From positions 10,653,501-10,717,500 of the forward strand of contig NC_091107.1 in the NCBI RefSeq assembly GCF_024713975.1: a stretch of 64,000 nt of DNA, written 5' to 3'. Positions 30,132 through 47,340 of the stretch are shown here, in pieces (the first letter of the stretch is position 1; the number at the start of each line of letters is the position of its first letter). Made by a program: the position numbers and the translations under genes. A model generated the notes under the pieces. That model saw nothing but the letters and a program-made list of their open reading frames with translations. It ran no database searches and was not told where the DNA came from. Source of the stretch: Paralichthys olivaceus. Its lineage: Eukaryota > Chordata > Actinopteri > Pleuronectiformes > Paralichthyidae.

Positions 30132-32875
30132 ACACAGTGAAATCAAAGTTTGTTTTCTCTTCATTTATATATTGACTTTGTAGAAAACCTTACTCCATCA
30201 CTACTGTTCTGGCAGATTTCATTGTGTATGTCACCGTGTGGTTTTCTTGTTTTCACCAGTGTTTATTTTCACACATGGAATTAGGACAGAGTGTAATTGC
30301 TCTGCAGAAACTGTGTCCCAATGATCCAGAGGATACTTTTCCTTGTCAGTCCTCCACCAGGCCACATGTTCTCCTCTGGCCCTGGAGAGTGGAGCAGAAA
30401 GAAGAAGGGGTCAAAGTCAGTAGGAAGGGGATTTATTTGATTTATGGTTTGGTGGGGGATGAGTTGAATAGGGCTGCTGTGTTTTCCGGACTGGATCGCC
30501 ATCAGGAGAAGATCAGTAAGAAGGAAAGGGAGAGATGAAAGCCAAGTCAGTAGGACTGTGTTCACGCTATTTGTTTCTTTCACCAGCTCCATGTCTGCAA
30601 TATTTTCATATTGTACGTATTTGTACATCACGTATTGTGTAAGTCTTTATTGCACTTGCCTCTTAATATGATTTATCTTCTCCCTATTTTTTACTCGGTA
30701 TGTTTGCTACATGCAACACATACCAAAGCAAATTCATTGTAAGTTGACAGTAAATCATAATTTCCAAACCTTGACTATCCTTACCAAAATCCTAATGGAG
30801 AAAGATAAACTAAAATCTTAATTACTACCTGAATCTGTTGCATGTGGTCAATGTTTTACAAGATTTCTGTAAAAGGATATAACATGGATTGCTCATGTTG
30901 AAAAGCTAATGGGTATCAGATGATCTCAGTTCAGTTCAAACCCATGAATCTCAAAATTCAGTTTACCCATTTCTTTTTGGCTTCAGCTATCAAGACATCT
31001 GGAATTTCATACTCTGTTTACTTAAATTAGATAATTTGTCAAATTTTCAAAATGTTTTACAGTGAAGGACATCCAGACCCACATACACGTTGGTTGCATT
31101 AAATCACCACTGAAATGGGAGATATATCACGTCGCAGATGATTTGCAAGCACTTAGGCCCCTGTTCAATTATCCGAAGAGTAACTTGCATCTGATATGTG
31201 TTGAATTGCACAACACTGATGTACACAGCAACTCTGTTTCAGGAAGACAACTGCGAGGCTATAGAAAACGTTTTTATTAGCATTATCATGGCTTAAAATG
31301 AAATACCTGCAAAACAAATGAGAGTCATCATCAGCTACATTTTGTTAATAGTGCTTATGGAAATGTTAGCATGCTAAGTCAAAGTATACTACGAAGATGG
31401 ACAACAAGTCTCCACTTCCTCCCACTATCCAGAAATGACTGTACTTTACTTCTTTAATAGTACAAACCACTTTGGACCTGGCTGGATATTACTGGGCATC
31501 CTATTTGTATTGTCTCAGGTGGACATACCAGCATGACAGCTCCTTCACCTGCAGCAGCTCAGATGTTTGTGGAATATGTGTAGGAACCATCTTACCAGGG
31601 ATGGAGCAAACAATCATCTAAACGATTGCTGATCAATTACTTTCAGTTGATCAAATTATTTAGAAAGTCCAAGACCACTCTCTGACTATAGGTGACCAGA
31701 CAGCCATTCCTACACAAGGCCGAGCCAGGCCAGATGTGGCCCCTTCAGATAATTGGCCTCAGCTGATGGCTAGAAGCAGCAGGCAGCCAAGTCAGCCCTG
31801 CCATTACTGAACTCAAGGCATATACTGTTGGGAGGGCAGTTGACAAACTGAGAGAAATGAGATGAGTGCAGGACAGGTGGTGATTCCTTTTTCCAGGACC
31901 TTGAGATGTAAAAATAATAATTCTCCCCTACATAAATGCCTCGTGCCCTTGAGAGCAACACCAGTGAAAAGAGAAAGATGTAGTGGGACCTTCCTTAGTG
32001 ACAGAAGAAACCACAAGCAGGAAAGAAGCTTTCTGGGCTTTTTCCATGTAGCCACTGTATGTGATTGCCGCCCATATTTCTCCTGGAGTGTGGGAATTGC
32101 GATTTCACGCCCTAGCCTTGTGCGTACATGGTTGGAGGGCTGGTAGTTGCAATCTGACACTTCCAAATAAAGATAACGATGTCATTGAGAGTCAATCTTG
32201 ACTTAAGTCTGCTTTGGGAGTCTCCAGGGGCCAGTGTTTAGCATGTGGGCTCGTCTGTTGTGGGTTTGGCTGCAGACTCACCACTGATAGTAATCACGGC
32301 TTTATGCCAAAAAGCAACAGGGAGCTTAACATTCGCAGACATTTGTATGGAATTTGTTATTTGATCAAATGCACCCTGTTTGTACATTTCCCATGTGGCT
32401 CAGCGGTAACTACTGGATGATCACTGACGGTTCTCAGCTGTTTGAACAGAAACATATTGTTGTCTGTATTACTGATAAATGGCAGTTTCACGCTGTCTTC
32501 TTCCATTTACAAGACAAGTTGTCAGTACTACTTTTTTTGTCAAAAGGAAAACAGACTTTTCTCTGGATATGTGGGATATCAGTAATGGATGTCATGCTGA
32601 TTCCAGAGTGAAGCTGCCCAAGCAGTATGAAAATCATGTACAGTTGTCGGTGAGCCGCATCTCCAAAAATCTAAACCCTGCTTTTAGCTCAGTGATTTTT
32701 TAATAAAGGGGTTTTCTTAAAATTGTAAAATCACTAAAGGTGATTATTTTTGTTACTGAGGCAACAAAATAGTGAACCAGTTTTTTTTTAAGGTTAAGTT
32801 TGTCTTTTTTATGCTTTTGACTGTAATCATCTGGTAACATGATCAAAATAGTTAAAATGTTTATCCTGTTGTTGA

Positions 32876-33262
32876 ATCATTGACTGCGTATAAAGATGCA
32901 CGAAATGACAGCTCCCCAAAAGTGAACTCAAAATGTCTTGATTGCCCCCTGATAGCTGACTGCAGTATAGGTCGTTTACTCTACCTCCTCCATGTTGTCA
33001 GATGGGACATGAGCCAAACTAAAAAAAGTCCAAGTACATGTACAAAACATTTTCAGCTAATTCATATAACTGTGATTTGATTCATGATTGACAGCTGAGA
33101 CTGACTCGTGATTGGTCAAGCACCTGTAACGGTGGAACCTCGATCATGTGGCTCTATCACCTGATCACTTCTGTGCAGACTCCGGATGGCACATATCTGC
33201 CTTATATCTGGACAGTGGGATGAAGTTGATGCATCATCCATCTTTATACACAGTCTATGGTT
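32876..33262. mobile_element. Full-length CATAGACTGTAT MITE, about 387 bp
   Basis: Left end TCATTGACTGCGTATAAAGATG and right end CCATCTTTATACACAGTCTATGG are inverted copies of each other, which defines both termini. There is no open frame inside. Internal blocks (AATGACAGCTCCCC, TGATAGCTGACTGCAG, GATGGGACATGAGCCAAAC) recur at 28.93 and 60.66 kb, showing a dispersed non-autonomous DNA-transposon family. Confidence 0.8.
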
Positions 33263-36079
33263 TGATTTAATGTTTGTGTTCTAACATTTCTTCATTAGCA
33301 CTAATCACAAAATGCAGCTGAATGACTGCATGTCATCAGTTTCCCAGGTATTTGGTTATAAACCTGAAAATTGATCCTAATGATATTAATAAAATTGATA
33401 TTATTAAAGTTTATCCTGAGGCAGACATGAATGTCGATACCAAACATAATGGGAATCTATTCAGGCTGCATTTTACTAAAAACTAAAAATTTCAACTATC
33501 ACTGTTACAACATATTTTATTATTTTGTATTATGTATTTCTGTGCACACATTTATTACATTCACATAAATAAGTTCTTATCACTACAGCGCACAATGATA
33601 TTCAAAACAATAATCTGCCTGACATATAAATTGACTGTGTCAGTATATATATTGTGTATGTTTGGCAATGTGTTTAGTATTGTCTAATTCTTTACGTAAA
33701 CCCCCAGGAAGTTTCAAAGAGAGCAACAGTTAACCTGAGGAGTTTTTGTTTCCCCGCCTCTGAAATGACAGCATCTGTGTGCACCACTACCATTTAGAGG
33801 TTTTGATGAGTTAAGAAGTGAGATAACTGGCTCACTCTAAAATAAATAAAGTATGTCAAACCAGATCCTGCGTACAGTTAGAATCATTCTTCACTCAACC
33901 ACCCACAGCCTCTCTGTAGTGACACACACACACACACACTGTAGTAAAGTCACTGCAGCTCGATTCAGCAAAGTCACTAATCCTAAAATGACATGTCATG
34001 TGTCAGCTTTGTGTTACTGCGGTACAGAGCTACAGTCTTGGTGGTAATTACACCATTTTCTCAGGACACATATAATTACAGTGATTTATGCTGCTGTACT
34101 CAGGCTTGTAGCAGCATGTGCTATTGGCCAAATGCTATTTTGATTGTGAATCAGTATGATGCGATAAATATTCAGCTACATTAATCAAAGTTGATATGAG
34201 AAGCATCAGGCAGCTGTTTGCTTTTAAAACACCTATCAGTCACACTGTAGGAATTAAATCCATGTGTATCTTTTTCTCGGGTTCAAAAACTCTTCTTTAA
34301 AAATTCTTATGATTGGTTTGATTGATTTGATTCATCAAAAACTTTATTATAGAAACTTGATCAAACTTCAAAAGGATTAGTCATCGGATGTATTTTCTTT
34401 CCTGACATATTTCATGTTGTTTTAAACACTCATAGTTTATTCATAAAATCTGCCCATTGAAATAAATGGATGGAAATTTCAAATCTTCAAAAACTTTTAC
34501 TTCTTTGAAATTAAAGAACCCCAGCATACTTTCAGCTTTAATTTTGATTTATGCTTTAAATGAGTCACAAGACTTTAAGACATGATATTTGTCTAAATCT
34601 TTTTGTTATTTTGTATAAGCTCACAGGAGGTTGTTAGGGCAGCTCTGATCTGAGGGGATCTCTGGCTGTGCCTGCAAAACCCCAGCAACAAGACCACCCC
34701 TGGAAGAGTCTATTACTAACTATGTGGGTGGATCAGACCAATAGTAGAGGAGCTAGCTGTAAAGTAAGACAGTTTGGCCTCATAGATATTTACAATTTAT
34801 ACAATCTTGTTCACACTAAATCTAATGTATAAATAATGTTTCTAATGTATATATAACCACCAGCTACAGAGAAAACCCTTCCATCCAAACCAGACCACCC
34901 CCCCACCCTTCTTCACAGATGGTACAACCAGGAAGTAGAAATAGAGAGGGGGATCCAGGTCAACTCCATTTGCTTGAGGACCACAAAGGAGTTTGGTCAC
35001 AAAGGTAAGAACATGGCCTTGATATCACAAGTGTATTAGCACTTCTTAGCTTATACTGTGAACCAATAGAAAGCCATCATGATTGTGTTGTGGCCCAGCT
35101 GGTTGTTACTGACTTTAGGCCTGCCAAGAACTGCACACCTGAGAATCCCATGTCACACAAACGTTCAAGCACACGCAGCATGAAATCTAACTTCATGAAA
35201 TAATAAAGTTTCTTCGTCAGCCCTAAGATGTTTCACATCACAAGTTTTCTCATCCCACAACTTAAAACATGCGCTTAAAGCAAGTCCTAATTAGAAATGT
35301 GTTAAGATGACACTGCTGTTAGCATTAGCAATGGACAAGGGCTAATTCCAAACATTTTGGAATTGATAGATATTGTTATTTCAGTACTAAATGTAAGGTT
35401 CTTTGTTTGCTGTTAGTTAAAAGCTCACCTCAGTAAAGTTTCTCCCAGCACCAAATGTGATTATCATGTGATATCAGGGAACAATGTCAGTATAATGTGT
35501 TGTGAATGAGAGGTTTACGGAAAATCATCCGTACAACACCATGTGGGTCTGTTACAGTTCAGTTGGTGCTGTGAGGGTGAAACTGTTTTGAACTTTATCC
35601 CTTATGTCCTGTTTTGCTTTAGAGTATCACAGCAGACTTGATCTCACAGTAGATATTCTGTTAAAATAATATTTATGGATTGTGGTAATGCTGAAGGTGA
35701 GGTGTTTCCTTTAATTTGATGAATACTTGAAATCTTTACTGGCGATGCATGTCTGCGAGTGTGGTTAAGCTACATAAATTGCTGGATTTTTAAATGGAGC
35801 TTGGTGTGGCAATGTCTGGACTAAAGTTCTTTTGAAGCATTTGCAGGAGTTTTCTGAGGACAAAAGTCTTTTGCAAGAGTATCAGCTGTTTAAAACATAT
35901 TTATGCTCAAGATAATCACTAACAGTGTCTTAACATGTTTGTTCCACTCGGCTATAAGAGTGTGGTTAAGGAAAATGCCATTACCTAATAACTGTCACGA
36001 AATGAGTTTATATGCTGCTGCCTCATTTGATTTTTATCATAGTAATCATGATATCAGTATTATAAACATTATACAAAGT

Positions 36080-36330
36080 ATATATGGACACATCATGTGA
36101 AGCACTGGCATTAATCTGCTGCTATATAACTCCTCTGGGAACCTGATTTGGAACCTATATGGCTGCAGGGATTTTCTCCCAATTAGCCACAAGAGCATTA
36201 GTGAGGTCGACCACTGATGTTTGGTGATAAGGCCTGGCTTGGGTTCCAGTTCATCCCAAAGGTGATGAGGGTTTTGAGGGTAATGTGTCTGTGCAGGCCA
36301 GTGCAGTTCATCCACACCAAACTGGGAAAA
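36080..36330 (-). pseudogene. Tc1/mariner transposase C-terminal remnant
   Basis: Read on the minus strand, FGVDELHWPAQTHYPQNPHHLWDELEP corresponds to the Tc1-family catalytic segment FGVEELDWPAQSPDLNPIEHLWDELE. The downstream LQPYRFQIRFPEELYSS matches the family's LQNLVESLPRRVEAV region. The essential acidic and DLNPIEH residues are altered and the rest of the transposase is absent, so this is a dead fragment, not a gene. Confidence 0.85.
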
Positions 36331-39300
36331 GACTCCTAAATGGAACTGGCTTTGTGTAGTGGGTATTGTCACTGTCTACATACTTTTGGCCAATCTTTTT
36401 CAAATGGTATTCTTAAAAGCTTTTACAGTTCATCTTGTCTTCCACTGTATTTACTTTGCAAACGATTGCCTTATTTTTCACAGTCTAACAGGTCTTATAG
36501 TTTACATCTGTGTGAGCAGTAAAAACCTGATGAATCTGAATATTGGGAGAACTAATTCAAAAGAATCAGTTATCCTGTATATTGATTACATTTGAATGTT
36601 GAATTCAGTGTGGTCAGTCCTCTGACACTCAGCTGTGGTAGTTGTCTTAAGTTTATAACCCATGACAATCCTGTAAGCCATGGTTAACTTGCACCAGAGA
36701 TACACAACACTGTACAGCCAAACAGTAACACTTAACTGTGCGTGCAGGTTAGGGTTCGGACGCAAGCGTGGGCTCTTTTCGTAACATCTTTGCATTATTT
36801 GTTTGTGATAAGTGTCATGGAAACAGTAATCCAAAGGCAATCAGACGTCAGCAGCAGTTTCAGCCTGTTAGTTCACTCTTGCACGAAGGAGTCTCCTTTT
36901 CTGCAGATTTGAAAAACCCTTTGTAATTGTAAATTGCATTATGCAGCTGCGCAGCGAGTTTAACACCACTTATAAAAAACATATGGATTTTAGATCACTG
37001 CCAAACACTTTTTCATACCACAGGTTTTTGGACTGAATGCATGTTTCTTACTTTCCGAGCAGTCGTTAACTTTTGATTAATTTCAGTCTGGTATCAAAAT
37101 CAACCAGCAGAGACACACTGGAAATATGAATGTTTTATAAAGCTTCATCTGTCACAACATCTGCCTTTATTGACTGATTGGTACAGTTGATCCTTATCTT
37201 CAATAACAGCGAGGATATGGAAAACAGACAAATGTTTATTGTGATAGATGATATTTCTCCCTCAGCTTTGATTTCAGATTTGATTTTCATACCAAATGGT
37301 GTCATTGAGATTGGAAAAACATTTATACTTGGAAAACCTATACTAGAGTGTTGTCTTGTTTTTGAGGTGCAGCAGCTGCTGAACACACAGAGAGATAAAC
37401 ATCACTCCTGTCAGGAAGGCCAGTGTTGCCATGTTGTCCCACTAGACCCCTGCTGCTGTTCTTTGATTACAGGGTCAGTGTTGTTATAGGACAAAGTCCC
37501 AGCAGTGCTTCTGGATAAACTACAGATTGAGACATAAACAGGGAGTTGGTGTGTTTATGGGACGCAGCAGCTGTAGCACAGGTTTCAGGCTCAGATGAGC
37601 TGGACCTGGCGGCAGCGGCCACAGCAGCAGCAGAAAACGAACAGAAGCTGCAGTCATCCCTGAAGGAAGGCCTCTGTTTTGCAGAGCTTGTTAATTAGGA
37701 TACATCAGAAAGGGCGGGGCTGTAGACTGTTCAGATGTCAGTCACAGACATGTAGTGACATTTTAAATACAAATTCCAGTCTCTTATTACAGTGGTATTA
37801 AATACTGCCTGTCAAACATGAAATACTAATTTGTGTGCCACCGTAATGAAAATAACTGCTGCCACCTTTTTCCAGCTGTTAAGCATATTTACAAATACTA
37901 TAACTCTGGTTTGCTTTGTTTTCTTTACTATATTTCCTTAATAGCCCACTCTGGTATAACCCCAGCCATGGTCACATTAAACTCAAAGGGGGCCTTAGGT
38001 CATAGAATATGCTGGACCCAAGGCCCCAGACCTATATCTTCATTCATCGACATGGAGTCCAACAAATGGGCCCCAGGTTTTTGTGTATTAGTGAGTTCAT
38101 GGTAAGTGTATGAATTAAAAGGAATAAAACCATGTGAGGACAATAACATTTTTAATAATTAGTGCCAAACTAGGTTTTAATGACTGGGCCATGTGGGCTT
38201 CAATGTGCAATGTGTCTGAGTAGATATTTTACAATTGCAAAAACCCATTTCATATACCCTGGTAATTCAGACGCAGTGAGGTTTTGTTGATGATGATGAT
38301 GGTGGTACATATAAAACCAGAGTTTGAGCTGATTGAGTCTCTTAGTTACTACAGGACTAATTAGAAAAGTCTGTGATGACATCAGCAAGATTTCTTCTTC
38401 ATGTCGCCTTGATCATAGATTGCAGTTAATTTGCAGTAACAGTTTGAGTCCAGTTTGGCTGCAGCCCTCCCTCCATGAGACCTAAGGATAATCTGCGGTT
38501 TCTCAATTCATCAATAAAATGTATTTCAAAGCAAAGCCTTAAAAATAGATACTTTTAATTTGTTAGTCCCCCATGGAGGCTTCAAATTGTCATAATTTAG
38601 ATTTTTTTTCCCCCTTAATTTAGTCAACATGATTCATTTCTTATCTAACTTTCTCTCATCCCCTCATGTGAAACCTTTTGCTCCCAACACAAGTTCACAA
38701 AAGCAACACATCAGCTGTCAGAGCTATTCTACTCTATTCTGTTCTATTCATTGGTATCTCTAATAATTCAGCAGTGGGGGGGAATTCCTCACCAGGGAAA
38801 CTGTAGTTCAAATATTTACCGGCTATAAAGTGGTGAGTTGAACTTTGCCCTCCAGGATCAGTTGCGTTCACGACATCTTATCTGGAATGAAGAATTATGG
38901 GTAAACTTTACAGCAGCGTGATGCGCAGTTTGTTTTCATTACGAATCACAATGATCCTCGAGTCACTTTGTTCTCAAACATTTTCAAACCACAGCGGATT
39001 TCTGCTTTTACAGCCAGTGCGCATGCCCGCCTTGAGTAACCCCCCCCCCTTCCATACCGTGCACGCAGGCGCGCCCAAGGAAAGAATTCGAGTCGGCGCG
39101 CTGCTGATGTTACTGTTGTGACTTGTTGTGAGTGATGGAGGAGACAGAAGAGCTTCAGTTACTGTGACAGAGTCAAACACAGAAACCTGTCTATTCATTT
39201 AAATATAGACTGGATTAAAAATAGACATAAAGTGTTTGAAAACGCATCTGAGGAGACATCCACTCATTTTTAAGAGTCAGACTCACTGAGGTCTTATATT

Positions 39301-41384
39301 ACAGGAGTGTGAAAGTATGAAACTATCATGAGCCACCTCAACGCTCATTTAGCCTCAGTATCAGTTACTATATAAGATATGGGCTACAATGTTAAAGGAA
39401 TGTACATCACCAAAGACCAGCACCCAACTTCTGTAGCCACATTTACATATATCACAGAGCCATTACATTTTCCAATAAAGTTTCTTGAAAGGTTGGACAC
39501 GTCCCCACTAGTAGAGGATGTGTCCAACTGGCATCCACTGGTGTTGAAATAAGAAAAAGTTGAAATAAATGTATTATGATATTAAAAAGTTATATTATCG
39601 ACTGTTGTTCAACAGTTGTTCAACTTCTACAAATCCTTCATCACCCAGGATATGTCTATGTAGCACTGGTGTACTTTAAAGAAACTAAAAACAATGTTAA
39701 AGTAAATATTTTGCAGTAATTTCTTTAAATAGTAATCCTGTTTTAAATTTGAACTAACTTCTGTGTCAGAGGTGAGTGTAGGTGGTAGCTGCTTTATGGT
39801 AAAAAAAAAAAAACTGTTGGAGAAAATTTCCATAATTACATTTAATTCAGTATCGCAGACGCATCACACGCTAAGATCAAATATTATAGGAATATTGTTG
39901 AATTGCCAAAATGCATGCATGTCTTTTGAGTGTCAGAAAATGCTGCAGAGGATATTTTCCAAAGAGGCATCTTACTTTGAACTATTGTAAGTTCACTGAT
40001 GCTCACTGCATAATGTAATAAAACATTACAGTAATAATTTAATGGTAGCCTACTACAAGAGAATCATTTCCAAACTGCCTCTAAAGGCTGGAGGCCAGGA
40101 TTTGCTAACGAGTGTCACACAAACTTTTTGGATATGGTCAGTTTATAGGATAATTAAAACACAAGGGTTGAGATGAACTCACTTTTTAAGTAATATCGAT
40201 GTCGAAAATGTAGATAAATAGGCCAAAAGAAAAAAATATAAACCTTGAAGTATGGATAGTAAAGCTGGAAGAGCCTGTAGAACACACACTGGAGTTTCTA
40301 TTAATTATTAATAAAGATGTATAGGTTGAAAGATAAAAAAGCACAAAGCAGACACTGGTTTATACCTTGCCGACTTGAAAGACTGCACAACAGTAATTAT
40401 GTGATCATTCTGTCACAGGCTGTTTTATTAGTGATTCAACTGTTTTCCATAAAGAGCCTGTCATCCTCACGTCCTCCCTTCACTGTGCAGATTATCAGCC
40501 AGGCTCACAATCATGGCTGCTGCACTAATATCAGTCTAATGGTGAGTAATATAGATATGAGGATTTCTGCAGGTGTCAGAAAACCAGATATGGTATTGAT
40601 TGAATTCAGTTTAAGTGTGTGTTCGCGTGGACGCACGTGTCCGGGAGGGCAACTCGAATAAAAGCTTGTGTAGCCCATGCACTTTTTTTAAATACAGCGA
40701 ATAATTAAAAATGTGCAAACTGGCAATTATTATTTGAGGTATTTTCATTAAAATGGGATTCCATAGGTACACAGAAATGCGCAGGCGCCTGTATTGAGTC
40801 CAAGTGTAATTGTGTAAATGTAAAAAAATAAAAAATAGTATAGAATACGATTAATGACAGAAAATATATCGTAGGAAACATCCGGTTCACTTCTGGCTCA
40901 TCCCATTATTCCTTTAGAAATCTCTCGCAGGTCATCTTGGATCAGTGGCTGCGCTGATATTGTGATATGTTATTTAATTTTGCGCAACTTTGGGGAGAAA
41001 ACCCACTGCGTCTGCTCTCCTTTAAAACACGTGTGAAATAAACCTCTCTTTTCCTGGAGTTTATTCAAACAAACATGTTACCATAAACACATGAGGACTT
41101 GGGAGAATCACCTTTCTGTACAGTTCAGGCTGATGAGCTCACTCCTGCAGAGTCTTACATTAGAAAACACGTCAAGTTTAAACATGCGGGGTTTTTTCTT
41201 CTTTTCTCTATTTTCAGCAAACAAAATGAAAAACATTATTGAAAGTAAAGTGAAGTGAACGGGAGGCGTCGTGGAGTCAGACCCTGCAGAGACGGTACAT
41301 ACAAAGCACACAGAAGCGGTATAAAATATTTACAAGATAGACAAGATTTCTTTCTTTTTTTCTGAGTCTGGACAGGCTCGACAC

Positions 41385-41390
41385 TTTATT
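41385..41390 (-). terminator. PITX1 poly(A) signal candidate
   Basis: TTTATT on the plus strand is AATAAA on the minus strand, 430 bp after the PITX1 stop. It implies a 3' UTR of roughly 41365-41819, which holds ATATATGTAGATATATATAT-type sequence. Confidence 0.5.
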
Positions 41391-41819
41391 ATTATTATTA
41401 ATAATATTATTATTATCATTTCTTTTTTTTTTTTGCAAACCCTAATTTTGGTCGAGAAATCGCCCAAATCCAGTCTCCAAAAAGCAAGCAAGCGCAAAAA
41501 CAAAATCCCATCGTCAGTTTCATGTTAGGCCTGTATATATATTTACATTTAGAAATGTACAATGCAGCAATGGTACACGTCTTCATTATTTAAAAAAGGA
41601 CATTTCAATTGCTGTGCAAGTTCATTGGTAAACACACAAAACCCGCATAATCCATGTTTTCTTTTTTTTTTGAGAAATGATAGCAACTCATCCAGTTGTC
41701 TTTGATTTTTTTGAATCCCCCTCCTCCGCAGGTCGCCTCTATAAGCTCTGACACCGTGTCCCTTCATCACATATATATGTAGATATATATATGTATCTAG
41801 ACTTGCATGTGCTGGCCCG

Positions 41820-46913
<5,094 letters not shown>

Positions 46914-47340
46914 CCCACCTTGAAGAGAAGGATGCGCACAGAGAGGAAACGGTGTGTGAATCCCGGGGGCGCACAGAGCTCCCCACGACTAGTACGCAAC
47001 AACAACCAGAAGAAGTCCACCCGCTGCCAGACGCACACCACGACATGAGAGGATGAAGAACCATGCAGGGGAGAGAATTTCCACGAGAGATCCTCCACGA
47101 AATACAACTTGGAGAGGAAGAAAATTAAAGTGACACACACAGAGTTCTTCCTCCTCCTCTCAGTCCTGTGCAGCAGTGACGGCCCAGTGCGCACTCCCTC
47201 TCTCTGCAGCAGAGAAACGCTTGTGGCCGCTGTGACTGAGAGGAACCCGCACATGAGACCCACCCATCTGCTGCGTTCAACACCCCCAAAAAGATCAGCC
47301 CCACCCACTTTCACGCTGCAAGAAAAGCCCTCCCAAAACA
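46914..47340 (-). promoter_or_regulatory. Proximal PITX1 promoter and 5' UTR region
   Basis: A CpG-rich stretch immediately upstream of the exon-1 ATG. In the reading frame of that ATG there is no other ATG before an in-frame TAG (46989-46991 on the minus strand), so 46913 is the only start in this exon. An octamer ATGCAAAT lies at 47402-47409. The TSS was not located. Confidence 0.5.

Larger units (their letters stand above)
30132..41360. other. Gene-free PCBD2-PITX1 interval
   Basis: In human this interval holds CATSPER3. I find no ion-channel exons here on either strand. It contains one full-length MITE (32876-33262) and a Tc1 relic (36080-36330). Stretches of complex, non-repetitive sequence lie at about 31680-32300, 34620-34760, 37540-37720, 38830-39125 (CpG-rich end) and 40420-40520. 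Those are candidates for conserved regulatory DNA on the downstream side of PITX1. The rest is AT-rich DNA in which I see nothing definite. Confidence 0.5.
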
